Source of the DNA: Bradyrhizobium sp. ARR65
GTDB lineage: Bacteria > Pseudomonadota > Alphaproteobacteria > Rhizobiales > Xanthobacteraceae
Length of the DNA stretch: 64,000 bases
Assembly: GCF_000472385.1 (NCBI RefSeq)
Contig: NZ_AWZU01000018.1
Span: forward strand, 88,358-152,357
Direction of reading: 5' to 3'
Each line of letters starts with the position of its first letter. Position 1 is the first letter of the stretch. Under the pieces are notes generated by a model. The model was not told the origin of the DNA, made no database searches, and was given only the letters and a program-made list of their open reading frames with translations. Below are positions 25,531-34,374 of the stretch, piece by piece. A program made the position numbers and the translations under genes.

Positions 25531-26187
25531 ATGTTGTTCATGCGCAAGACCACAGCAATGCCAAGCGCGGCCGAGGCGCTGCCCGGCCGTGCCACAGCGA
25601 TCCCGACCGCCACCACTCACTTCGTCAACGGCGAACGCCTCAAGCCGCCGTATCCGGCGCGCCTCGAAAAGGCGATGTTCGGACTTGGCTGCTTCTGGGG
25701 CGCGGAACGCAAGTTCTGGGAGCTCGGTGATGGCGTCCATGTGACCGTGGTCGGCTATGCCGGCGGCTATACGCCGAACCCGACCTATGAAGAAGTCTGC
25801 TCGGGCCGCACCGGCCACGCCGAAGTGGTGCTGGTGGTGTTCGATCCCAAGAAGATCTCCTACGAGCAGCTTCTGAAGACGTTCTGGGAAAGCCACGATC
25901 CGACGCAGGGCATGCGCCAAGGCAACGACATCGGCACCCAGTATCGCAGCGCGATCTACACTTTTGACGACGCGCAACGCAAAGCTGCGGAAGCTTCGAA
26001 GGCGGCTTACCAAGGAGCGCTGTCGGCAAAAGGCCTCGGTGCGATCACCACCGAGATTGCGCCCGCTGGCGAATTCTATTTCGCCGAAGATTATCATCAG
26101 CAATATCTCGCCAAGAATCCGGCCGGCTATTGCGGGCTCGGCGGCACCGGCGTGTCGTGCCCGATCGGCACAGGCGTCAGCGCCTGA
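25531..26187 (+). CDS. msrA: Peptide-methionine (S)-S-oxide reductase
   Basis: Repairs oxidised methionine (S-sulfoxide form) using thioredoxin. 218 residues; catalytic Cys in GLGCFWGAERKFW, followed by GYAGGYTPNPTYEEVCSG, FWESHDPTQGMRQGNDIGTQYRS in pieces (FWESHDPTQ and NDIGTQYRS), and EDYHQQYL. Resolving Cys residues are present near the C-terminus (NPAGYCGLGGTGVSCP). The ~45-residue N-terminal extension before EKAMFG is common in rhizobial forms. No msrB is adjacent. Confidence 0.96.
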   Translation: MLFMRKTTAMPSAAEALPGRATAIPTATTHFVNGERLKPPYPARLEKAMFGLGCFWGAERKFWELGDGVHVTVVGYAGGYTPNPTYEEVCSGRTGHAEVVLVVFDPKKISYEQLLKTFWESHDPTQGMRQGNDIGTQYRSAIYTFDDAQRKAAEASKAAYQGALSAKGLGAITTEIAPAGEFYFAEDYHQQYLAKNPAGYCGLGGTGVSCPIGTGVSA

Positions 26188-26322
26188 CGGTGCCGTGCTG
26201 GTGCGTGCTTTCGCCTCGTGCGAGGCGGCGCACCGCCGACATTCGCGTGAGAACCGTTTGTTAACCATAACCGGTGCATGACTTAAGCCGTCTCCGCTTT
26301 GGGATGGCTTAAGGTGCAGGTC

Positions 26323-27138
26323 GTGCACGCGTTTCGATTTCCGATCATTGCCGCCACGTTCGCTCTTGGCCTGACGACCGGTGCCCCCGTCGCGGTCGCC
26401 CAGGCGCGCAACGATCTCGACTACATGGCCTACGGGCGGCCTCATGAGGGCTACAACAGCCATGCTGCCGCACCGCCCTCTGCCGCCGATTCCGGCGGTG
26501 CGATCGCGGCCTTGCGCAGGGCCTTTGCCGCCGCGTCCCGTCCGACCTATTCGGCGCCGCCTGCCAATTCCTCGCAGTCCGCATACACGCCGCCGCCCGC
26601 CCGGTCGTCGCCGCCGGCTTCCGCGCAGTTGTCGGCCTATGACGCCTATGCTGCCGCACCGATGCCGACGCGTTACGACACGGCCTATCGGCTCGATGCG
26701 GGCGACAAGCTCCGCGTCGTGGTCTATGGCCAGGATGGTCTCACCAACACCTATGCCATCGATGCCGGTGGCTCCATCACCATGCCGCTGATCGGTGCCG
26801 TCAGCGCGCGCGGCCGCACCCCTGCTGAACTCGCTTCCGCCATCACCGCCAAATTGCGTAACGGCTATCTTCGCGAGCCGTCCGTGGCCGTGGAGATCGA
26901 ATCCTACCGTCCGTTCTTCATCCTGGGCGAAGTCGCAGCTCCCGGACAATACCCTTACGTGCCCAATATGACGATCGAGAGCGCGGTCGCCATTGCCGGC
27001 GGATTTTCACCGCGCGCCAAGCGCGATGAGGTCACGCTGACCCACACCGACGCATCCGGCACCGCGCGCTACACGGTGCCGCTTGGAACACCTGTTTCGC
27101 CTGGCGACACGGTCCAGGTCGGCGAACGCTGGTTCTGA
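26323..27138 (+). CDS. Polysaccharide biosynthesis/export protein (Wza/ExoF-type)
   Basis: Secreted protein of about 271 residues with a polysaccharide-export (PES) domain followed by a SLBB-type segment, of the kind that forms or lines the outer-membrane channel for exopolysaccharide. A signal peptide (ALGLTTGAPVAVAQA) precedes a Pro/Ala/Ser-rich linker. The PES core is YRLDAGDKLRVVVYGQDGL to ITMPLIGAVSARGRT; the SLBB-like part is FFILGEVAAPGQYPYVPNMT. GTG 26323 is chosen because AAGG lies 8 bases upstream; a TTG at 26299 and a GTG at 26314 are alternatives. No polymerase or Wzc partner is adjacent, so it is an orphan export component. Confidence 0.85.
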   Translation: MHAFRFPIIAATFALGLTTGAPVAVAQARNDLDYMAYGRPHEGYNSHAAAPPSAADSGGAIAALRRAFAAASRPTYSAPPANSSQSAYTPPPARSSPPASAQLSAYDAYAAAPMPTRYDTAYRLDAGDKLRVVVYGQDGLTNTYAIDAGGSITMPLIGAVSARGRTPAELASAITAKLRNGYLREPSVAVEIESYRPFFILGEVAAPGQYPYVPNMTIESAVAIAGGFSPRAKRDEVTLTHTDASGTARYTVPLGTPVSPGDTVQVGERWF

Positions 27139-27371
27139 TTTTTTGCACCGTCATTCCGGCCGTGCGCGTAAGCAGGCGAACTCTGATGTGCAATTCGCAT
27201 ATCTGAGAATCTTGAGATTGCTGGTTCGGTGCCGACGCATCGACCCGGACGACGGTGCCTAAAATTGTAACGGTGGCGTGAGGCCCGCCTTCATCATTCC
27301 TATTAAGGCACGCGGAACGCATTGCTCGGTAAGGTTTTGCTGTCATCGCCAACCAGCCCCTTGGGGGATCA

Positions 27372-28469
27372 ATGACAGCCCTTGCCAAACAGTCTTCGTT
27401 CAAGCGGTGCTTCCTGCTTGCATCGGATCACGTCGACCGGAGCAGTGAGCTTGCCCATATCCTGCAGTCGGTCGGCGAAGTCGACACCATCTCGACGTCG
27501 GATATCCCCGAGCGGCCTGCGAGTCATATCTCCGGCATTGTCGTCGACATCAATCTGCGGTCGGCGGAGGCCGTGCAGCGCGTGCGCAACAAGCTGCGTG
27601 GCGAGGCGTACCGCTCGATGCCGCGGCTGTTCGTTCTCTCCGATGCCTTGCATCACGCCGCGATGCAGGCCTGGGCGCTGGGCGCGACCGATACCATCGC
27701 GCGGCCGTTCAAGGCCAACGATATCCTGCAGCGGATCCGCAGCGCGTTTCCCGACAGCGAAGACTTCGACGCGACCGATCGCGGCAAGATGTTGAATCGC
27801 GGCATTGCCGCGGCCCATGCGGTGATTGCGAAGATCTTCGAACGGTTGCCGGCCGGTGTGCCCTTGAGTTTCGACGACGTGCTCGAGTCCGAAACCAAGA
27901 TTCTGAGAGCCATCAAGCACTCGTCCTTGCGCGAATGGCTGACCACAGTGGGCTGCCATCACACCGGCACTTACCGCCATTGCCTGTTCGTCACCGGCTT
28001 TGCGGTGGCGTTCGCGCAGCATCTTGGCATGCGCGAGGACGATCAGCGCCGCCTGACCCGTGCGGCGCTGCTGCACGACGTCGGCAAGGCCTTCATTCCC
28101 GTCGCCATCCTGGACAAGCCGGGCAAGCTGACCGAAGAGGAGATCATCGAGATCCGCCAACATCCGCGCCGCGGCTATGAGGCCCTCGCGAACCAGGGTG
28201 GCTTCCCGCGCGAAATGCTCGATGTGGTGTTGCATCATCACGAGCTGTTGGACGGCAGCGGCTATCCCAACGGCCTGCGCGGCGAGGAAATCAGCGACAT
28301 AGTCCGGCTGACCACGATCGTCGATATTTATACCGCGCTGGTGGAACAACGCGCCTATCGCATGCCCTTCACCTATGCCCGCGCCTTCTCGGTGATGGAG
28401 AACATGGGCGCCAAGCTCGACCAGCAACTGCTGCAGGCGTTTCGACCTGTGGCGTTCGGGGCGTATTGA
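27372..28469 (+). CDS. Response-regulator-like HD-GYP domain protein
   Basis: 365 residues. The N-terminal ~125 residues resemble a receiver domain: LLASDH in the acidic-pocket position and IVVDINL in the phospho-acceptor position, but the usual Lys (KPF) is Arg (IARPF), so phosphorylation signalling may be altered. The C-terminal HD-GYP domain is complete (ALLHDVGKAFIPVAIL, then HHHELLDGSGYPNGLRG), so cyclic-di-GMP phosphodiesterase activity is likely. A good Shine-Dalgarno (GGGGGA) precedes the ATG. It stands alone and converges with the acyl-CoA ligase gene. Confidence 0.88.
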   Translation: MTALAKQSSFKRCFLLASDHVDRSSELAHILQSVGEVDTISTSDIPERPASHISGIVVDINLRSAEAVQRVRNKLRGEAYRSMPRLFVLSDALHHAAMQAWALGATDTIARPFKANDILQRIRSAFPDSEDFDATDRGKMLNRGIAAAHAVIAKIFERLPAGVPLSFDDVLESETKILRAIKHSSLREWLTTVGCHHTGTYRHCLFVTGFAVAFAQHLGMREDDQRRLTRAALLHDVGKAFIPVAILDKPGKLTEEEIIEIRQHPRRGYEALANQGGFPREMLDVVLHHHELLDGSGYPNGLRGEEISDIVRLTTIVDIYTALVEQRAYRMPFTYARAFSVMENMGAKLDQQLLQAFRPVAFGAY

Positions 28470-28475
28470 TACCCG

Positions 28476-28571
28476 CCATTCCGGGGCGCTCGTAAAGCGA
28501 GCCAACCCGGAATCAAGAGTTGTAGCGTGAGATTCGGGGTTCGAAGCTATCGCATCGCCCCGGAGTCACGG
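28476..28571. repeat. Palindromic repeat, GTCATTCCGGGGC family, second copy
   Basis: Outer arms GCCATTCCGGGGCG and CGCCCCGGAGTCACGG with an inner CCCGGAATC pair, matching the element at 3915-3987 with some divergence. It fills the gap between two convergent genes and may serve as their shared 3' end. Confidence 0.75.
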
Positions 28572-28574
28572 CGG

Positions 28575-30155
28575 CTAGTCCAACAGCTTCCTTAATTCCG
28601 CCTTCGCCACTTTCTCCAGCGTCGAGCGGGGCAGTTCGTCGACAAAGCGGATCTCGCGCGGCTGCTTGAAATCGGCAAGCGCGCTGCGACAGGCCGCCAC
28701 GATGTTGCCATGCAGGTCCTGCGGCAGCTTGTCGACGCCGCTTTGGGGAATGATGAAGACGACCGGCACCTCCTCAAGCATCGCGTGCTTCTTGGCCACC
28801 ACCGCGGCCTCGCGCACGCCGGGAACGAGCGCGATGACCTGTTCGATTTCGGAGGCCGCGACATTCTCGCCGCCGACCTTCAGCATGTCCTTGGCGCGAT
28901 CGCCGAACCTGATGAAGCCGTTCTCCAGAAGCGTGACGCGATCGCCGGTGATAAAATAGCCGTGCTCGTCAAAGCTCCCGCGCGTGGCTTTCTCGTTGTA
29001 GAGATATTCCTTGAACAGGGATAGGCCGGGCACTCCCTTGATGGAGAGATTGCCGGTGCCGCCGACCTCCGTGGGCCGGCCGTCATCATCGGTGACGCGG
29101 ATGGAATATTCCGTGGCCGCGCGGCCCATCGACATCGGCGCATTGGGCTGATCGACCTCGCCGACGATGCCGTGGGTGATGGTCTCGGTCATGCCCCACC
29201 AGCCGATGATCTTGACGCCGAAAGCGGCAAAGGCTGGTGGTTCGCAGACCGCCGTGCCCCAGAGACGGAATTTGTGATCTCTCGGAGTCTCGTGCTCGAG
29301 CAGCGCCTTCATGCAGAAAGGAATCGTCGAGGTCCAGGTGCAGCCATGCTGCTTGGCCACGCGCCAGAACCGGCTTGCCGAAAATCGCGGCTGGATCACG
29401 CAGGAGCCGCCCACCCACAACGTCGCCAGCATGGAATAGGCCAGCGCATTTGTGTGAAACAGCGGCAAGTAAGTCTGGTGCACGTCGCTCGCATGCAGGT
29501 CCTCATGCGCGGCATTGACCTTGGCGCCCCAGAGTGCATTGGCATGGGTCCATAGCACCGCTTTCGGCCGCGAGGTCGTGCCGGACGTATACTGGACGCT
29601 GCAGGGCGCCGCCGGATCGGCGGCGCGACGCGGCCTGTCCATGCTGTCGCCGAACAGAGCCTCGAAGGAATTTTCGCGCGGCGGAACGTGCGCCGGCGCG
29701 GCGCCGGCGTCGTGCGAAATCACGGCCATCCAGCGCAGATCCTTACAATGGGCTGCGATCATCTCGGCATAAGCGGGTTGGGTGATGGCGGCGGCCGCGC
29801 CGCAATGATTTGCAAAATAGTCCATCTCGGCGCCGGCTGAGCGGGTGTTGGTGGTCACCGCGATGGCTCCGAGCTCGGCGCAGGCAAACCAGGCCAGCAT
29901 CGCTTCGATGCAATTATCCAGATGGATCAGCACGAAATCGCCGCGTTTGATGCCGCGCTTGACGAGCCCCGCGGCCAGCGCGCCGACCCGCTCGTGAAAT
30001 TCGCCATAAGACCATTCCTGCGCCGGAGCATCGAACGGCGCCCAGATCAGGAACGGGTGTTCGCGGCGATTCTCGCTGCGCAGCTTGAGTAGCCAGGGCA
30101 CATCCAGCCCCGCGAACGGGCCGACCACGCCCGGTGCCGCCTGAGAATTCGTCAT
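28575..30155 (-). CDS. ATP-dependent acyl-CoA ligase (AMP-binding enzyme)
   Basis: ANL-superfamily adenylate-forming ligase, 526 residues from ATG 30155, which has a very strong Shine-Dalgarno (GGGAGGAAG). The P-loop is SVQYTSGTTSRPKAVLWTH, the A5-type motif is GWWGMTETITHG, and the hinge/late motifs are YFITGDRV and GFIRFGDRAKDMLKVGGENV. The catalytic Lys region near the C-terminus is PRSTLEKVAKAELR. The family resembles CaiC/fatty-acid ligases; the acid substrate is unknown. The upstream VOC gene on the same strand could share a promoter, but a 242-bp repeat-filled gap separates them. Confidence 0.88.
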   Translation of the reverse strand: MTNSQAAPGVVGPFAGLDVPWLLKLRSENRREHPFLIWAPFDAPAQEWSYGEFHERVGALAAGLVKRGIKRGDFVLIHLDNCIEAMLAWFACAELGAIAVTTNTRSAGAEMDYFANHCGAAAAITQPAYAEMIAAHCKDLRWMAVISHDAGAAPAHVPPRENSFEALFGDSMDRPRRAADPAAPCSVQYTSGTTSRPKAVLWTHANALWGAKVNAAHEDLHASDVHQTYLPLFHTNALAYSMLATLWVGGSCVIQPRFSASRFWRVAKQHGCTWTSTIPFCMKALLEHETPRDHKFRLWGTAVCEPPAFAAFGVKIIGWWGMTETITHGIVGEVDQPNAPMSMGRAATEYSIRVTDDDGRPTEVGGTGNLSIKGVPGLSLFKEYLYNEKATRGSFDEHGYFITGDRVTLLENGFIRFGDRAKDMLKVGGENVAASEIEQVIALVPGVREAAVVAKKHAMLEEVPVVFIIPQSGVDKLPQDLHGNIVAACRSALADFKQPREIRFVDELPRSTLEKVAKAELRKLLD

Positions 30156-30248
30156 GCTTCCTCCCGCGCAGCCTTTGCCGGCTGCGTTTTCGTAGGAGTG
30201 TTTCTGCCACCGGATAAGGCGCTGCGCAAATGCTGCGCTGCCTCCGCC

Positions 30249-30371
30249 CTCATGGCCGGGCTTGACCCGGCCATCCACGTCCCGCTGCGGATCCGATGGG
30301 ACGTGGATGCCCGGGCCTTCGCCTCGCGGAAGAGGCGTCGGCCTCGCAGGCGGAACAAGCCCGGGCATGAC
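30249..30371. repeat. Composite repeat with the GCCGGGCTTGACCCGGC hairpin
   Basis: The left unit (30249-30280) is nearly identical to the hairpins that bracket the GIY-YIG gene. An inner pair ATCCACGTCCC (30272) / GGGACGTGGAT (30298-30308) follows, and a diverged right unit ends at 30371 (CAAGCCCGGGCATGAC). It lies between the VOC and ligase genes with no GIY-YIG gene inside. Confidence 0.75.
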
Positions 30372-30397
30372 GAGCCGCTGGTGTGTCGTCGAGTGTG

Positions 30398-30817
30398 CTA
30401 ACCGGCTCCATCCGCGTAGGACGAAATCTCGATCAGGCTGCCGTCGGGATCGCGGCAATAGACCGAGCGCAACGTGCCGCGTGCGCCTTGCCTGGCCACC
30501 GGTCCCTCCTCGATGGCAACGCCATTCGCCTTGAGATGCGCGACCACCTCGTCCGGGTTGCTCGTGGTGAGAAAGCACAAATCCTCGCTGCCCGGCGTCT
30601 CGTGGTCGGCGGTGAACCACTCGACCTTGTCTGCGTCCTTAGGCCGCACATTGATCTTCTGATCGCCAAACACCAGTGACGTCCGTTTCGGCTTGCCCTC
30701 GCCGGGATCGAACATCTTCACCTCCATGCCGAGGATTTTCTGGTACCACGCGACCGAGCGCGCGACGTCGGCCACATTGATCACGAGATGATCGAGCGCA
30801 TGGACTTTCACTGACAT
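30398..30817 (-). CDS. VOC family protein (glyoxalase/dioxygenase fold)
   Basis: 139-residue single-copy VOC domain. LDHLVINVADVARSVAWYQKILG is the classical first beta-alpha-beta unit with a metal-ligand His, and the C-terminal SVYCRDPDGSLIEIS supplies the Glu ligand. The middle LTTSNPDEVVAHLKANGV fits as well. Members include lyases, dioxygenases and drug-binding proteins; the reaction is unknown here. It lies upstream of the acyl-CoA ligase on the same strand, so a shared catabolic pathway is possible, and is divergent from the Bug-type binding protein. Confidence 0.85.
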   Translation of the reverse strand: MSVKVHALDHLVINVADVARSVAWYQKILGMEVKMFDPGEGKPKRTSLVFGDQKINVRPKDADKVEWFTADHETPGSEDLCFLTTSNPDEVVAHLKANGVAIEEGPVARQGARGTLRSVYCRDPDGSLIEISSYADGAG

Positions 30818-30925
30818 GGCTTATCCTTTCGTCGCGCCGTCTTGGGCGCGCTGGCCGCAGGGCGGCCTCTTTGTTACAACGCCAGCCGCTTTTGGTTCAA
30901 CGACAACAAACAGGGGAGAAATGCG

Positions 30926-31906
30926 ATGCTTTCACGCCGCGATGCGATCGTAGCCTTTTCCATCGGCCTGCCGGCACTGGTGGCCTCGACAAGGCGCGGA
31001 GCCGCGGCGCTGGAATATCCGACCCGGCCGGTACGCTTCGTGGTGGGCTATCCCCCCGGCGGCGCCACCGATATCCTGGCGCGGCTGGTTGGGCAGCGGC
31101 TGTCGGAAAGGCTCGGCCAGCAATTCGTGATCGAGAACAAGCCGGGCGCGGGGAACAACATCGCCACCGAGGCGGTGGTGAACGCGGAAGGCGACGGCTA
31201 CACGGTCCTGCTGGTCAATCCCGCGAACTACATCAACGCGACGCTCTACGCCAATCTCAAGTTCAATTTCGTCCGCGATATCGTCGCGGTGGCGTCCTTC
31301 AACCGTGTGCCGAACGTGATGACGGTCAACAAGGACGTGCCGGCCAAGAACGTCGCCGAATTCATCGCATATCTGAAGGACAATCCCGGCAAGATCAACA
31401 TGGCCTCGTCAGGTAACGGCACCTCCGTGCATCTGTCGGGGGAAATGTTCATGGCGATGACCGGCACCAAGATGCAGCACGTGCCCTATCGCGGCGCGGC
31501 ACCGGCGATCACCGACATGTTGGGCGGCCAGGTGCAGGTGATCTTCGATAACATGCCCTCTATCATCCAGCATATCCGCTCGGGTGCACTGCGTGCGCTT
31601 GGCGTGACGACGGCGGAGCGGTCGCCGCAATTGCCCGACGTGCAGGCCATCGCCGAAACCGTTCCGGGCTATGAGGCGAGCGCGCTGTTCGGCATGGGTG
31701 CGCCGAAGAACGCGCCGAAGGACGTCATCGCCAGGCTCAACACCGAGATCAATGCGATCCTGGCCGAACCCGACATGCGCAAGCGTCTGGTCGAGCTCGG
31801 CGGCGAGCCGTTGATCCAGTCGCCGGATGCCTTTGGCGAGCAGATCAAGGCCGAGACGGAGAAGTGGAAAGAAGTGGTCGAATTCGCCGGGCTCAAGGTG
31901 GAGTGA
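30926..31906 (+). CDS. Tripartite tricarboxylate transporter substrate-binding protein (Bug family)
   Basis: 326-residue periplasmic solute-binding protein. The N-terminus MLSRRDAIVAFSIGLPAL has a twin-arginine-like motif and signal peptide, followed by the Bug-family strand YPTRPVRFVVGYPPGGATD. Later blocks are VIENKPGAGNNIATEAVV, MQHVPYRGAAPAITDML and GQVQVIFDNMPS. Bug proteins usually bind carboxylates. No TctA/TctB membrane genes are nearby, so it is an orphan, as is common in rhizobia and Bordetella. Start ATG 30926 follows GGGGAGAA; an out-of-frame ATG lies just before. Confidence 0.9.
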   Translation: MLSRRDAIVAFSIGLPALVASTRRGAAALEYPTRPVRFVVGYPPGGATDILARLVGQRLSERLGQQFVIENKPGAGNNIATEAVVNAEGDGYTVLLVNPANYINATLYANLKFNFVRDIVAVASFNRVPNVMTVNKDVPAKNVAEFIAYLKDNPGKINMASSGNGTSVHLSGEMFMAMTGTKMQHVPYRGAAPAITDMLGGQVQVIFDNMPSIIQHIRSGALRALGVTTAERSPQLPDVQAIAETVPGYEASALFGMGAPKNAPKDVIARLNTEINAILAEPDMRKRLVELGGEPLIQSPDAFGEQIKAETEKWKEVVEFAGLKVE

Positions 31907-31979
31907 ACGCAGGAATCGCCGCCGATCTGGTAAGGTTGCATCTGACGTACCGTTCCCACCAGCGCGGAGGAAACGCATC

Positions 31980-32252
31980 ATGCGCAAATTCGGTTTTGCC
32001 GTCGCGACGGTGCTCGCGGCGGGTTTTGCGACCTTGGCAAACCCGGCGCCCACGAAGGCCGCCTATGATTATCCCTGGTGCATCCAGGGTCGCGGCTGGG
32101 GCTATCCCGGCGAGTGCTCGTATCAGACGTATGAGCAGTGCATGGCGAGCGCGTCGGGCCGCAACGTCTATTGCGGCATCAATCCGCGCGTCGCTTTCGA
32201 CCGTGCGCGCCGGGGTCCACCGCCTTATCGTGCGCCGTATCCGCAATGGTGA
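31980..32252 (+). CDS. DUF3551 family small secreted protein
   Basis: 90 residues with an N-terminal signal peptide (FAVATVLAAGFATLANPAPTKA in outline) and a mature part rich in Tyr, Cys and Pro: YDYPWCIQGRGWGYPGECSY, then EQCMASASGRNVYCG. Four Cys could form two disulfides. DUF3551 proteins are largely confined to Bradyrhizobium and relatives and have no known function. Good Shine-Dalgarno GGAGGAAA before the ATG. Not clearly linked to its neighbours. Confidence 0.88.
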   Translation: MRKFGFAVATVLAAGFATLANPAPTKAAYDYPWCIQGRGWGYPGECSYQTYEQCMASASGRNVYCGINPRVAFDRARRGPPPYRAPYPQW

Positions 32253-32306
32253 ACCGATCGCCGCTCGCCGCGGCCTTTGGTCCGCGGCGAGCATCAGCCT
32301 CGCAGC

Positions 32307-33557
32307 CTATCGTTTCGCCTCAACTGGCTGCTTGCCGCCGGTGCATGTGATCAGCAGCGTGTAGGCGCGGGCATTGCCGGCGATCTCGGGAGTCTTGAGT
32401 TCGCCTTTGGGCTCGGCGGTCTCGTACGGTACGACGCTGTTGTCGAGAAAATCGCGGATCGCGCCGGTCTTGATGGCGAAATTGACATTCTCCGGAATGC
32501 TGCCGGTGGCCCGGACGATCGCAACGGCATTGAGCTTCTCCGAAACCACGCCGACAATCAGCCCGCTGGTATCAAGCAGCGGACCTCCGCTGTTGCCAGG
32601 CTGAACCGCAGCGCTGATCTGGAGATAGCGCGAGTCGTTCAGGATGCCGCTGAGCGAGCTCACGATGCCTGTGGTGACCGTGAAATCCGATGTGAGCAGG
32701 CCGTGAAAGGGATAGCCGATCGCAACCACGGAATCGCCGGAGCGAATCGAGCGATCGCGGATCTTGGCAAAGTCCTTGAAAGAGGTGGTCGGTCCCTGCA
32801 GCAGCGCGAGGTCGTTGTTCGCGTCGCTGGAGACGACGCGTAGCGTGGTCGCCGGCTGACCGCTGAGATTGCCGCGAATATCCGTGCAGCCGTCGATCAC
32901 ATGATAATTGGTGACGATGTGGCCATTGGCGCTGATCACAAAGCCAGTGCCGCTACTACTCACGCTCTTCGAAGCCTTCGGCGCGGCCGGCGCGGCGTTC
33001 GGCGCCTCGCTCGCCGAGGCCGTTTTTGGCGCGGCGAGTTTCGAAAAGTCCCCGGCGCTGTTCAGCCCTTGCGCTTTGACCCTGGTGACACAAGTTGCAA
33101 TGGCGTTGAGCAGGGGGCCGGTCGAGGTCAGGTTGAATTGCAACGTTGTCTTTCCAGCCTGCGCGACCATGAGGCTGGCCCGCTGAAAGGCACGCGCGAC
33201 GTTTGGCGGCAGAATCGCCGTCAGCATGACGTTCGAATTCGCCGTCGCAAACAGCCGTGCTCCGGCCTGACCATCAAAAGTGACGTCGATCGGCAGCGTT
33301 TCGCCCTTGTTCAAGTGGAAGTCGGGACTGGCGAAGCTGAGCAGCCAGGCATTGGCGGCGTTCTGGCCGACCACGAGGCTCACGCCGCTGGCATAAGACG
33401 TCGTCGCCGCGCAGTGCGAGAAGGCGCCCGTGCTGTCGTCGCTGAAGGCGCCGCCGATCCAGTTCCCGACATGGATCGACCCGAATGGTCCGGCGGCTAT
33501 TGCAGAAGACGCGATTGCAATTTGTAGTGAACAGGCAAGCAATAACTTTCTCAGCAT
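32307..33557 (-). CDS. Secreted trypsin-like serine protease (S1C/HtrA-like), no PDZ domain seen
   Basis: 416 residues from ATG 33557, which gives a clear signal peptide (LRKLLLACSLQIAIASSAIAA). The first ~190 residues form an unassigned secreted domain, then an Ala/Pro/Ser linker, then a trypsin-like domain with His in TNYHVIDGC, Asp in NNDLALLQG and Ser in QPGNSGGPLLD. No PDZ domain follows; the protein ends soon after the protease domain. Substrates are unknown. A periplasmic quality-control or processing role is plausible, but the N-terminal domain sets it apart from DegP. Confidence 0.88.
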   Translation of the reverse strand: MLRKLLLACSLQIAIASSAIAAGPFGSIHVGNWIGGAFSDDSTGAFSHCAATTSYASGVSLVVGQNAANAWLLSFASPDFHLNKGETLPIDVTFDGQAGARLFATANSNVMLTAILPPNVARAFQRASLMVAQAGKTTLQFNLTSTGPLLNAIATCVTRVKAQGLNSAGDFSKLAAPKTASASEAPNAAPAAPKASKSVSSSGTGFVISANGHIVTNYHVIDGCTDIRGNLSGQPATTLRVVSSDANNDLALLQGPTTSFKDFAKIRDRSIRSGDSVVAIGYPFHGLLTSDFTVTTGIVSSLSGILNDSRYLQISAAVQPGNSGGPLLDTSGLIVGVVSEKLNAVAIVRATGSIPENVNFAIKTGAIRDFLDNSVVPYETAEPKGELKTPEIAGNARAYTLLITCTGGKQPVEAKR

Positions 33558-33712
33558 ACAATGGCCCCAGCGCACCCCAAGTCTTTCCCGGAACATTCTA
33601 TGTGTGAGTTGCGCCGGAAGCAATCAGGAGTAGCATGCGGTCTGCCGGCAGGTTCGTATGTTCGCGGCCCGGGCGTTGTCATCCATCCGCCGCAAACAGC
33701 GGCTTGCCTTTA

Positions 33713-33746
33713 ACTTTGCGATTCCGTATACTTTGCGATGCAAAGT
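33713..33746. promoter_or_regulatory. Operator-like palindrome plus half-site upstream of the membrane-protein/regulator operon
   Basis: ACTTTGCGATGCAAAGT at 33730-33746 is a near-perfect palindrome, 10 bp before the ATG of the membrane protein. The half-site ACTTTGCGAT is repeated at 33713-33722, offset by 17 bp. A near-identical palindrome lies at the uppS start (34763-34779). Probable binding site of the winged-helix regulator encoded in this operon. Confidence 0.65.
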
Positions 33747-33756
33747 GAGGTGAGCG

Positions 33757-34374
33757 ATGCGCGATCTCGACAAGGCGCTGGCCGACATCATCACGATCCG
33801 CAGCCAGATTGCGGCAGGCACCGCGTTCCGCGGCTATGGCCCGGCCGCCATTGCCGCGACCGGCGGCGTGGCGTTGATGACGGCGATCCTGCAATATCTC
33901 TGGCTCGATGATCCGACCGGCCATCCGCTCACCTTTTTGTTCGGCTGGGCCGTCGCGGCGGCGCTATCGGCACTGATGATCTGGATCGAAATGCAGGCGC
34001 GGTCGCGCAGGCATCATTCGGGCCTTGCGGATGCAATGATTCATCAGGCGCTTGAGCAGTTTCTGCCGTCAGGAATCGCGGGCGTGCTGCTCGCGGTCGT
34101 CCTGGGAAAGTTCGCGCCGGAGGCCCTGTGGATGCTTCCGGGTCTGTGGCAGGTGCTGGTAAGTCTCGGCGTCTTTGCGTCCGTCCGCTCCCTGCCGCGC
34201 ACCGTCGCCTTCGCGGGCGGTTGGTATTTCGCCGCGGGTTTCGTCGTCCTGGTGCTGGCGAGCCAAAATCACGCGCTGTCGCCGTGGACGATGGGCCTGC
34301 CCTTCGTCATCGGACAGTGGCTGATGGCGGCCATTTTGTATTTTGCTTCGGGGGAAACCGATGCCGAAGACTGA
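33757..34374 (+). CDS. Multi-pass membrane protein of unknown function, paired with a winged-helix regulator
   Basis: 205 residues. After a polar N-terminus (MRDLDKALADIITIRSQIA) there are about six hydrophobic segments (near residues 31-50, 58-77, 106-122, 126-142, 150-170 and 178-197). I do not recognise a named family. The last 14 bp overlap the start of the regulator gene, so the two are translationally coupled. The operator-like palindrome just upstream suggests the regulator controls its own operon. It could sense or transport a ligand for the regulator; that is a guess. Confidence 0.72.
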   Translation: MRDLDKALADIITIRSQIAAGTAFRGYGPAAIAATGGVALMTAILQYLWLDDPTGHPLTFLFGWAVAAALSALMIWIEMQARSRRHHSGLADAMIHQALEQFLPSGIAGVLLAVVLGKFAPEALWMLPGLWQVLVSLGVFASVRSLPRTVAFAGGWYFAAGFVVLVLASQNHALSPWTMGLPFVIGQWLMAAILYFASGETDAED

